DNA of 64,000 bases. It comes from Phalacrocorax aristotelis. Its lineage: Eukaryota > Chordata > Aves > Suliformes > Phalacrocoracidae. Position numbers and translations under genes: made by a program. Positions 20,211-30,739 of this stretch are shown in pieces. The DNA is taken from assembly GCF_949628215.1 (NCBI RefSeq), contig NC_134282.1:5005001-5069000 (forward strand). Reading direction: 5' to 3'. Every line of letters begins with the position of its first letter. Position 1 is the stretch's first letter. The notes under the pieces were generated by a model, which worked only from the letters and a program-made list of their open reading frames with translations, was not told the DNA's origin and did not search any database.

Positions 20211-20440
20211 GTTACACCCGAATAACTCCCCTGGAGCTGATGGCATTCCTCCCCGTTTCCCTTGCATGGGCAGCGCAGGGAGGCTAAGCCGTACGGTGCC
20301 CGTCGCATCCCGCTTCTGCTTGCCTTGGACAGGAGCTGGGAGGGATGGAGCCTGTCCCTGTGGACCTGCAAAGCTCCTCGTGACCCGGAGCAGCACCTGC
20401 GGTGTGATGGAGGCCGCACCGAGGGCGGTTTTGGCCCTTC
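20211..20440. other. CpG-enriched patch within intron
   Basis: About 14 CpG are seen in roughly 230 nt, more than in surrounding intron. Overlapping open frames on both strands (62-95 codons) are a consequence. It directly follows MITE-like sequence. It may be a minor regulatory patch or GC-rich repeat debris; no gene recognised. Confidence 0.3.
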
Positions 20441-23400
20441 AGCCTTTGAAGAGCTCTGGCATGATGTAATCCCAACCCTGTAAGCTGCTGCGGGACCCTC
20501 GGGTTGAGAGATGACCTATAAATCTTGGTCGCTGGTTTTTGTTACCTGCCTGCTATGTTACATGACTAATGACTTAAGGTAAAGAATGGGTATTGGAGAA
20601 ACAGGTAATTAACGAAAACATCTTTCTGTGTTTTCTGCTCAGCTTCCGTGACTGGTGTTTTCAAAAGCTGGGCAGATATGATTTGTAGTCTCCCGCTTTC
20701 ACAAATGCAAAGGCAGGTCTGATTTGAAACCTGGCAATCCCTGAACATTTCCCTAGTTTCCTGTCCTTGCGTTTCATGCAGCTGGGGCCGGTTTTCCAGG
20801 GAGTTGCCAGTATCTGCCTTGACGTGACGTTTTTGTGCTGCAGTTAGCGCTTTTCTGGAGCGTGGGGCCGCTTTGAGAGCGGCCTGATGCAAGTGCATTA
20901 GCAAAGTGAGCTTGCTATAAAATATTCCTGCATCCAGCTGCCCCGTCAATAGGTCAAGCTATTTGTCCGATCCAGACAGGGTGTCTAGCTCTCCTGGCAG
21001 CGTCCCTTGCTCTGGCATGGGAAAACTTGTTTTGTTTAGCACTAGGGAAACAATATGTATAAATAGTAATGCTTGAACCTAAACACTGCTGTTGCCTTTA
21101 TTCATGGGGTGCTGTGTTACTGGTTATTTTATGATAGATGTTTTTTTTTTTTTTTCCTCCCCCCAAAGGACTTGAGTCCCAGCCTGCAGAATAGCTGCTG
21201 TTGAGTGGAAGCATTCCTGCTATTTTCCCCTCAATTCAGAGGAAGCAATGCACTTGTTGTGTTACCTTGGTGAATCGAAAGTGGTTTTCACTTCCCTTAA
21301 TTAAGCCTCCTTTGGCGCTGGCCCCTCCAAGGTGGAGAGCGGAGCGCACTCAGGAGCGCTGCCGCTGATTTGAATTCCTAAATTCCTCTCCTTGCAAACT
21401 TCAAAGGCAAGTATATTGCTCTGTCTAAGAGGCACCAACTATGTAAACCCTGGGCTATTCAGAATGTTCCATAATTATTTATTTTCAACGAAAGAGGTTT
21501 TAACCCAAACTAGACAGAAAACTGGCATTTCTCCAGTTATTAGATTCTATTGAAAAAGGTATTAAACAATGGGCAGGGTAACATGGTAGATTAGTGTCCC
21601 TTCATCTTCCTGACCTGGGCATGTGTCGGAGCTGTACTGAGCTGACCAAAATTACTTTGATTTGATGGCCATTAAAGGTCAGAAGCAGAATGGGATCAGA
21701 CGTCTCGGTTGAGGCTGAAGTGCACAACATTATATATTGATAGTAATTAAGTTGTTTCATTTAATAAGCACCATCAGATTTAAAGGCATTGTTACAGTAT
21801 AGGGGCTGGGAGGAGGAGAGAGGCAGCTGGGATATAGGCTGGGGGGGGAGAAGGAAAGAGAAAGGGTTCTGGAATGAGTGAAATATGTCCCTGGAGTAAT
21901 TTTTTATTTTATAAACTGAATGCAAACCTGATGGAGAACTATGGAAATGAGCAGTCATGCTGGATACATGCACGCACTCTCTCAATATTCCTATACTGTG
22001 GGTAATGAAAAGTGCCTTCAGGGATAGGGTGGCCTTACCATTCATCAGTGCCATAGCCTTAAGTGGGTAATAACTAAGAGCTCCCATATCTAGTGTGTAT
22101 ATAAATTCTAGCTCCTCAGTATATTTGCTGCAGACCGTATTTAATTTATACAATTCCTTAGCTTTAAAGCTGTCAATTGATAACATTCAATCTGTGAGCC
22201 TGACTGATAAAAGGGAAGGGAAGAAGTGCTCTCTAGTGGCTAGAGCAGGAGAAGGGTGTGGGGGCCAAAGATCTGTGTGGGGAGCAGAGCGGTGCTTCAC
22301 CTGGGCTTTTCAGTCTGTGGCCAAATGACCCCCCCTTTGCTTTTCTCTTTATCCCTTGGGTTCACAAGCTGGTCCCTCTGCTTGGCAGATGTTGCATGTA
22401 TGTACAGTCAGCAGACAACCATTTGCCGTAAGGATGAAGGTATCTCTCTTGCTTTCGCCGGTGATGGGAATGGCTTTCCCCTGTGCTTCTGACCCTCGTG
22501 AGTTTGGGAGATGCTGAGAGTGGTGGCTTCTCCACATCCATATTTGAGACATGCCTGAGGAATCAATCGCTGTGCTTGGGAGGGTTGGTGATGGAGCTGA
22601 CTGGCTTTTGGAAGGAACAAGATAGGAAGGAAGCCCCCAGCACAGCAAAATAAAGGGAGGCTGGTAAGTGAGGGCTCTGCGGAAATTAGCTGTCCTGCAG
22701 ATGCACAAGTGGATGTTGAACTTGGCCAGCATGTGCAAATGCAAGAGCTGACTCTGCCCTTGGACACAGCAGCGATGGGGGCTGTGAGTCTCCAGGACTA
22801 AATGATGTGCCAGTCACTTGAACACTATAAAGAGAGCCAAATTCTCACACTTCAATAAATTCGGGAAGTTGAAGGGAAAATGGCCAAGAAGTTTGGAATT
22901 CAGCTTGTGAATCCAATATTGCACACTTTTTCTCTGCACAAAACAAGCTGTTATTAACAGGGAGCTTTGTTCTTGATCCACATTTCAAATGCCCTTGTGT
23001 CAGGGAAGGGCTGGTCCAGAGCTTGGCTTGGCTTCTCTTCATTGTAAGACATACTGGTTCCTCCTGACCCTAGGCTGCTACTGAGCTGCAAAGGCTTCCC
23101 AGCACCCAGCTGTCCCACGCAGGGCCTCTCTCATGGCATGGTAGCTACAGTCAATGCTGAACCTTGCAGCGTTGGTGTGACTTGCGAATGTGCAGCTCTG
23201 CAGGCACTGTTGGTTCCTGCTGGTGGTCTTGGTGTTGGACCTGGTATGAGGGACAGCAGGTGCTTTGTAACCCAGTTTGGGCTCTCCATGATGGAGATGG
23301 CCACATCACCTGATGCTGCTGGAGGTTTCAGCCAAGGCACTGAGCACAGATGTTGATGAGGGATGTGGCAGGGAAGGCACTGGTTGAGGCAGGGCTTCAC

Positions 23401-24058
23401 AAGAGCTGGACTCTGTTTCCCCTGGTATATGGTTGCACATCTTGCCGATAGAGGGATCGGGAGGTTAACCTGGCTTTCAGGGTAATTTCTTCCTCTATAA
23501 GGGACTTTGAGAAATGTCATGCCTTGCATGTGGAAGCTTTTTTGAAAGTAATTTAATGTATTGATTGGGAGGGAACAATAATGAGAGTGGGCTGAATGGG
23601 GACTTTGTAGGCAAGGCGTGCAGAGACTCTTGCTCTTATGAGAGAGTCGTGCAGTAGGATGCTGGTGTGGGCTTGTGTGTTTGCTGGTTTGTGTAAAAGG
23701 AAATATCACTTGCCCTGACAGTCTTCAGTGAATTGACTGACCCTGACTATCTTTGCAACCTGGCTCCCAGGATTCACCAGAAACTCCAGGTAATGCCTCG
23801 AAATGCAGTTTGATAAAATTCTCTTTAATTCCTAGCTGCTGCACTAAAAGCCACTTGCTACTCAGGCTGCAGCACCATAATTAGTTGTAAAAGGAAGAGG
23901 AGTAACCTACTAGTAGTGCCTGCAGGAGCAGGACAAGTACTCTCACAATTGCTAAAATAATTGGGCAGGATGGTCTGCATCCAGATGGTGTTTTACAAGT
24001 TCAGCTGTAGTTTTAAATGGCTGAAGCCTGGATGTTACTGTTGAGCAGGGCCATGGAG
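20441..24058. other. Intron, no gene recognised
   Basis: Includes poly-T (21141-21155, 15 T). On the - strand, an open frame of 192 codons (23131-23709) and overlapping ones of 119-131 codons (22349-22767) show no domain or splice framework and are taken as chance. A C-run precedes CTTGAGTCCC near 21158. Confidence 0.4.
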
Positions 24059-24352
24059 CGCAGCTCCCCGCAAAGTCCGTTGGCTTCAGGCAGCCAAGAG
24101 TGGAAACGCTCGTGTGAACCGGGAGGTGCTGGATCCGGCCGAGAGCTGTGTGGGACGAGCAGGAAGCGTGGCGTGGGGCAGGCGTCCAGGAAGAGGATGC
24201 GAGGAGGAGCGGGCACCGCATTCCTGGAAAGCCAGTCGTGAGGAAGCGCTCCCGGCCACGGGTGGAAGCAGCAAGCGGAGGCAGGGTGCTTGTTTCGAGC
24301 GTCGTAGCCTGCAGGACAGAAGATGCACGTCTATGTGGAAACGAGCTGGCCG
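24059..24352. promoter_or_regulatory. Small intragenic CpG island
   Basis: Hand count gives about 26 CpG in about 294 nt, near or above the number expected from base composition, while neighbouring intron is nearly CpG-free. It meets the classic island criteria (over 200 nt, GC above 50%, observed/expected above 0.6). It is about 21 kb downstream of exon 1. Possible roles are an alternative or non-coding RNA promoter, an enhancer, or a methylation-protected exon. Open frames of 74-119 codons on both strands are explained by GC content; no protein recognised. Confidence 0.5.
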
Positions 24353-26337
24353 GGATTGATTTGGGTTTGCTTTGGGTTCAGATTCCGGAATAAACCTCTT
24401 TTTTTGGCTTAGCAATGCCCCATCCATGCTCTTCACTGGAGACACTGTTTCTCAGTGAAGTGGAGAAGTTGGCCCTCGTATCCACTGCATAGTTCTCCTA
24501 CAAAATCCTTACTGCTCCTACCTCTGAACCCAACCTCTTCAAGCAGTCCATTTTTCAATCACCACTGAGCACCTTGTTTGAGCAAAATAACTCCATTAGA
24601 AAAGGGTCCTAGCTCAATCAATAAACAAGTATCGAGCAGAGATAAATAAACTTGAAACGGGCATCATAATTAACCTCCTGCGGGGAGAGCAAGGTGATTT
24701 AGTGATGACTGAACATTTGGCAAAGAGATTTTCAGCTGGCACCTACTTTGCCCAAGCTCTTTCAGTGGGAGAAGAATCTCCTGAAAAATGAGTTGAAATG
24801 GTCCAAATAGCAGTTCAGAGCATGCAATAGCCCAAGATAGGAAATAAAAAGAAGAAACATTTGCTAAATAAGGGCTGCAGCAGGTCTTGGAGGGCTGTGA
24901 TGGATATAAACCTGTTGAAAGCTAAACAAAATTGCGTACCGCCCCAGTACAAAAGAAGGAAGGAAGGTGATCACCACGAAACACTGCTGCACGGCATGAA
25001 ACCCCTATACCCTTCTAAGAATAAGTCTTCCAGTATATGGGTCAGGAAGCAGCGTGGCTTCAGCCTGGATGCCTAGCAAAAAACAAAGCGATTGTTTGGT
25101 GGTATGTTAATATAGCAGGTGCAGTTTTATTTAAACAAGAGGTAGCTATTGTTTTCTGAAAGTGTGGTGATTTACAGGCTCATAGCTTATCCCGGAGGAT
25201 CAGGGTGTTAAGTCATGTGCGTGTGTGTGTGTTTTAGCCCAGGGTGGCCATTCTCTTTTCGGCATCTCTGAGCCAGGAGGAACTGAAAGGGAAGGGCCCT
25301 GTGAACTCAGGGACATTAAACCAGGGGGGTTTGTTGGGGTCTAATAAGTAAACTACTGAATGTGAGGGACCTGGATTTGACATGAAAGGGAGGTATGGTC
25401 TCCAGTCCACGTTATGGTCTGGAAAGGCTTGTGCAGGACCCCAGCTGATCTCAGTGGGATTTATGCATGAGGATTTGTGGAAAGAACCTGGGCTTATAAA
25501 TGCTGCTTGTCAGGCAAGCCACAGGAGAGAACAGGAATTAACAAATATCTTTGTTCCTAACAATTATTTCAGCGTGGTACCTCTGCAGCTGAGCACAGAA
25601 GTCTCCAGAATGCAATATGTGATTAGTCTATTAGCAAATATGCTGTGATCTGGCTTCTCCCCTCTCCCTGTCCTTACTGATTTTACTTTTCTTGAACTTC
25701 ACTCTGAGCAGCTGGGCAGCAGCAGCAGCAGCCCCTTGTCCCATAGCAGAGGCACTGAGCTATGTGGGCTGGAGCCTGGTCCAGCCCCAGCAGGGAAGCT
25801 GAGCTTGTTTCCTTTCCATGGGGCTTTAACCCCACGGTAAAGGGCTACTGCTCGCTGTTGGGGCAGTTCTATATGTTTCATCTGATTTGTGAGTTTGAAA
25901 GGCTAAAGTAAAGTCTATCGTTGCATGGTAATATCTTTTGGGGGAGATAACCTCAATGAACTGGGCTGGTGGGGAACCATGTCTTGTCCTGCTTAGTTCC
26001 ACAGAAATGTTCTCATCTTAGCTGTACCTCACCTAAATCTCGCCGCTTCTGTGCAGCGTGCAGGTACAGACTCAACCAAGCTCTTTTGCATCTGGTAGTT
26101 ATTCATATCTGTTTATTTTCCCTCTTCTGCCTGGAGACCATCTTCCCAGAATGGTTGGGTTGTTCTCTGTTGTGCTCTGAGCCCCAGAATTTAAGAGACT
26201 GGGTGAAATAGTGTATTGCATCCCTGAAAAGCCTGTTGTGTTAATCTAACCAGGGGGTGGTGGCTCCCCCCCCCCCCCACCCTTGGCTGGACAAGGGGGT
26301 CTAGGCTTGATTCTTCAATTTTGTTCTGCTGTAGAGT
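24353..26337. other. Intron, no gene recognised
   Basis: Non-coding. It includes a short (GT)n run near 25217-25232 and a 13-C run near 26267-26279. Isolated open frames have no recognisable content. Confidence 0.45.
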
Positions 26338-26400
26338 AAGAATAACTTCATTGGGATAAATGCATTTACACCAAAGCGGGGCAATGTAAAAAAACCATAT
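26338..26400. mobile_element. MITE-like repeat fragment (weak)
   Basis: AACTTCATTGGGATAAATGCATTTACACCAAAGC resembles old amniote palindromic elements ending in ATTTACACC. A single degenerate arm is seen, so this is tentative. Confidence 0.3.
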
Positions 26401-27424
26401 AAATGAAGCCAAAAATTGTAGTTAATCCACTTACACAGATTATCTCTGCAGATACCTATGTTCTGCAGTGAAAAACATCTTGTTTCCCCCTGCTCTTAGC
26501 ATTGGGATTGAACATGATGCGAGTGTGGTGTTGGTAACACCAGACTTGCCCAGTAGCTGGGTCTGCCCCAAGCAAGCAGGCATTGCCTCCTGCAAGCCGT
26601 GGCCAAAGCCCTGGGGAAACCCCGGCCAGGATGCTGTGGGGTTATGCTGGGGTGCTTTGGAGGAGGTCGGACTGCAGCTCCGGTCTGCGCACGGTGCCCC
26701 GTGCTGGCCAGGTTGAGCCCGTGGACCTCCCTCCCTGTGCCCTATTCCTCACTCGGCTCAGACCCAGAGACTTTGAAATGGCAGCTTAATGCTGCACTTT
26801 CACTTGCGATGATTAATATTGCTCTAATATTTGTCTGATGGTAACTCCCACCGACGGGCAGGGCAGCGCCCTGTTGTGCTGCTCATTGTACAAGCTGTAG
26901 TAAATGACTGTCCCTTCCTCAGTGAGCTCACAGGCTAAAATTAATAGTGATTTTGAAATGCAGGGTGCTCTCTGAGTGAAGGCTGTTGTTATTTCTAATT
27001 TTTTTCTCCATAGAAACAGAACATTTTATTACTTTCGCTGAAGAAATCCACGTTATCAGTTTCCTTTCACGCAACAAAACACCCTCCCATTCTTCTTTAA
27101 TAAACATTAATCGCTTAAAGCTCATTCTGTGTTTTGCATGTAGAAAACACTCCAGAAACACCAAGTATCCCTCTTATTTTTTCTTTTCCTCATGGAGCTT
27201 CCAATTCACCGAATCCACCAAGCCAAGATAACACCATCTCGGAGGGCCACGCTGCGACAAATTTACAGTCTGAGAGCTTATATCTTTCCAGGCAATTGTC
27301 TTCAAACAGGCAGTGCATTTCTGCATGTCAGAGTCTCAGGGCTGGAGTTTCTTCTGAGAAATGGCCGAGCCTGCCACTGCTGAACCCCTGAGTGACAGCA
27401 AGTGCTTTTCGGCTTCTGTTGTGA

Positions 27425-27444
27425 TTTTTTTTTTTTTTTTTTTT
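27425..27444 (+). repeat. Poly-T run (20 T)
   Basis: A mononucleotide T run, 54 nt upstream of the first motif of the regulatory cluster at 27498. No retroposon body beside it is recognised. Confidence 0.9.
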
Positions 27445-27497
27445 AAGAAGGGTTGGCAGCCTGCGCTATTCTCAAGGATTTGGAAAAGAGCCACAAA

Positions 27498-27650
27498 CAG
27501 GAATTATTGAACAATTGCTCTGTGAAACTTAAGATAACAGTTTGTTCCACCACAGTGGAATTGCTTTGTGGTAGAAGGAAATTATCTTTTTAGCTCTTGA
27601 TTAACATTATGTGAGAAAAATAAAATTAAAGCCTGATTGTATCTGTGGTT
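27498..27650. promoter_or_regulatory. RUNX/ETS/GATA motif cluster: candidate haematopoietic enhancer
   Basis: Within about 150 nt: CAGGAA (27498-27503, ETS-like), AGATAA (27532-27537, GATA), ACCACA (27549-27554, RUNX), TGTGGT (27567-27572, RUNX), GGAA (27577-27580, ETS core), TTATCT (27582-27587, GATA), and TATC directly followed by TGTGGTT (27640-27650, GATA core plus RUNX). RUNX1, FLI1/ERG and GATA2 act together at stem-cell enhancers, and MECOM is expressed there. The motifs are directly visible; enhancer function is inferred. Confidence 0.5.
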
Positions 27651-30248
27651 GAATGGAATGCATGTTCGTGCGAGGGGAAGAGGGGACAGATGTTTGTGGG
27701 TGACACATATGGAGATGAATGTTTGTGACACCTCCGATTGTAGGTGATTCACAGATTATGAATGTTTTTAATGTTTGGAAAAATTCCTCGTTGCTTTCTT
27801 GAGAGTCAGATTAATGCTTCCTCTGTGCTCAATGTGCATGTAAATACTCAATCATTAATAGAGAGTAAGTGCATACCATAATTTGCAGGTGGAAAAGTGT
27901 TTTTTGGTACAAATTAATATATTGCTATTATAATCTGAGTTTTAGTGGTTTTGCTTGGTTCCTGGTAATAAACAATAACTTGCATCTCTATAGTCATTTT
28001 ATAAAATAGTACATTTACCCATGAGTTTATCACTTATGCTTATTAAAACTAAACAGTATTATTGAGAGCACAAGTACATTTTTAATATACTGGCCTAATT
28101 CGGCCGCCTTTGAAGTCAACGTAAGGTTTTTCCTCTGTTGTTGAAGCAAGCTGGCCCTGCTCCTGATGCTTTCTTCTCAGTGTCTGATCCAATGTTTAGG
28201 GTGTTGATGGCAGAGCAAATTAATTATGTGAGTGCAGGGTTTTGGTTCAGCAAGCACTGTATCAGATCTCTTGCACTTGCAGCATGGGGAAAGGCATTTA
28301 GGGGTGCTCCAGAAGGGCAGTATTCAGTGTTTTTATGAAACTCCCATGGCTGTGGGTTGGAGTTGCCCTTTCATACCGAGGGCATGGTCTGTCTGAAATG
28401 GATGCTCTGAAGGAATGAAGTCCAGGGACATGCAGGAAGGTGATTTGTGCAATGCACATGGTGTTTTTAAGGAACCATGGCTTGCCTGAAGCCCTGGAGC
28501 TCAGCTCTGCGGTTGCATCTGCCCGGCTTCCTGCCTGCCCCGGGAGCCTCACCGTTCCCTGGCGGCGGTGGCTTTGACACCCTGCAATTCAGAGGGAAGC
28601 TCTGAGGATGCCGAGATCCAAACATGAACTTTCTGGGCAGGCCAGATTTCTGCTGTGATCTCCCAGCCTGGTGCCTGTGCTTATCTGTGTTTGCAAGACA
28701 CGCTGGGAGATCAAAATATGCCCCTTTTGAGGCGATAGGAAAGAGACAAGATGCTTCTTTAATCATGTCTGATAAATTCTCACTTGTAATGAGAGCCCTA
28801 ATTAAGGGAAATTACCTATTGGAAAAGAGTTAAAAGGGGCCCCCATACTCCTTCCAGCAAACTTAAAGACAAAAGGAAGCTTCTAACAATGGGTCACTGG
28901 AGATGCATTTCCGCTCTGCTTTAAAAAACAAGGTACTGTCTAGCTGATGAGCGGTGAAGGCGAGCAACGAGGCTTTGATGAGCCTTCTCCTGCTTCCTGA
29001 TATTGTGACCCTCTTAACAAACACCGCAGAAGAAAATCAGCATGCCTTCGGTATGCTGTAAGTGCAGGCAGGCTATCTGAAGAGATGCCTCACTCGCAGG
29101 ATATGGTTTAAATCCTGTTTTGAATAAGGTTTACATCCTTGTCACTGAAATAATATTTTTGTACCGTAAAAAATCAATGTGAAGAGACAGGCAGACAGGT
29201 CCTCCAACATGTAAACACCCTATCTTTGATGTCACTTCTTGCTGAATTTTTTTTTTTGTCCCAAGAAGTGCCCAGGAGTTTAGCTGTTTAATTTTACTTT
29301 TATGCATCTCTTTTTGATGCCAGAAGGTGTGCGCTGTTCTTGATTTCAAAAAGCCAGGATGGGAGGTGTGTAATCTGGACTCTGTTTTGTCCTTATTGCT
29401 CTGAAATCGGTTCTTTTGCTTCCACTTGGGTGGTTGGGGAAGTTCTGGTTTTCCAGTCAGCTCTGTGATTAGAGTAAAAACAAGAGGGATTCTCTCTGGA
29501 TGCAGGGGTGGTGGGGAAAGGCTCTAAATCCAAGAGTTTTAGTCACTGTGATCATCGGGAATGAACTTTCCACGTATCATTAATTCCTCCTTGATGGCGC
29601 ATGCTGGAGTGAGCTGTATGTGGTGCTCCAGACATACTTTACATACTGATCTCTCCTTGGGCTGGTTTGCAGTCTCCGATCTCAGTGTGTCTTGCAGGGA
29701 GCATCAGTGAGAAGCAACATATCTACGCTCCTTCCAGCATACAGATTGCAGAACCTGTTTGCAGTAAAGCAACAGAAAGGCCATATACGCAAGAAAAATA
29801 CTAGGGTTTGCTCACAAATACAGTGAGTCTGCAGTTTCAGTATCAGATGTTAGTGCCTGGACTGGATGATGAACGGTAGCAGTTTGCAGTCCTCCCGTCA
29901 GGTTCATCGCATTCAGCACGCAGAGCTCTACGTTACGTCTTCGAGCCCTGAAAATATTTGAATTGGCATCCAAGTTTTTCAGCCTGTGTTGGTTGCTGAT
30001 ATAAAGAGCATCATTGATCAAACTGTAACTTTGTTCCATGTTACGTCGTACTTGTTTATTTTTTCTTTCTGTGAAGCAAATCATCAGCAATTTTCTCCAT
30101 CAGTAAGATTTTTTTGTTTCACAAAACCACAACCACAACCAGCAGTGGCTTGAGCCATGTTATTTCTTTATTGTTAGGCATTTGTAATATATTTTTATTA
30201 CTCATGATATGAATGCGGCTTAGGCATGTTTAACCACCGCAGTTTGCT
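27651..30248. other. Intron, no gene recognised
   Basis: AT-rich in 27750-28100, mixed afterwards. A pair of tandem RUNX-type AACCACA motifs occurs at 30125-30137. No coding evidence. Confidence 0.4.
30125..30137 (-). promoter_or_regulatory. Tandem RUNX-type motifs
   Basis: AACCACAACCACA contains two overlapping/abutting AACCACA, the reverse of TGTGGTT, with a third AACCAGC partial after it. The period of 6 nt could equally be a small (ACCACA)n tandem repeat. Confidence 0.3.
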
Positions 30249-30385
30249 TCCCAACACCTCCATGGGATGGGTGTTGCTACTAGCTCTTGTGAAATAAGAG
30301 TAAACTGGGGTGCACAGAAAAGAAACCATTTTCCTAGAGATCCCAGGGGGCTGAAACAGGGATACAGCATGCGGTTTGGCCAGTT
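30249..30385. mobile_element. MIR/CORE-SINE-like old repeat
   Basis: AAGAGTAAACTGGGGTGCACAGAAAAGAAACC follows the pattern of the MIR-type core (GATGGGGAAACTGAGGCACAGAGAGGTTAA), with more CAGGGGGCTGAAACAGG-like sequence after it. It is degenerate. Bird genomes carry few such elements, so the family name is tentative. Confidence 0.4.
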
Positions 30386-30619
30386 CTCATCCTAACCACG
30401 AGCTCCTCTGAGCTCTCTGGAGTGAAACGTGTGTGAGGGGTTGGAGCCATGGGGAGGGATGGGGTACGGGCACCGCTCCAGCTTGGAGCTCCTCAAGCGG
30501 TTTGCATTGGCATGCCAGGAGCTTTGGAGGGACACTGGCCTTTCAAATTAATAGCACGCTTGAGGATTTTCCAGGTACTGCTGAAAAATTACGTGAGCAT
30601 GTTCCCAAATGTAAAACCA

Positions 30620-30690
30620 GATGTGCTGGGTCAGCCCAGTGTCCTGTCTCCTGTGGTGGGTGGCCGGAGCAGGGCATAAGGGCAGGAGAC
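30620..30690 (+). mobile_element. Old CR1-type LINE fragment
   Basis: GTGCTGGGTCAGCCCAGTGT and CCTGTCTCCTGTGGTGG...GTGGCC match the recurrent reptile/bird CR1 3' pattern (GCTGGGTCAGACCA...AGCCCAGTATCCTGTCTCC...CAGTGGCC). It is short and diverged. A TGAGTCA site falls in it at about 30693-30699. Confidence 0.5.
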
Positions 30691-30739
30691 ATGAGTCATG
30701 GGATGTCCCAGAAAACTCTCCTGTGTTTGGCACGTGAGG

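Noticed and set aside
22349..22767. Overlapping 119- and 131-codon open frames
   Set aside because: Two conflicting frames over the same bases, no motif; chance.
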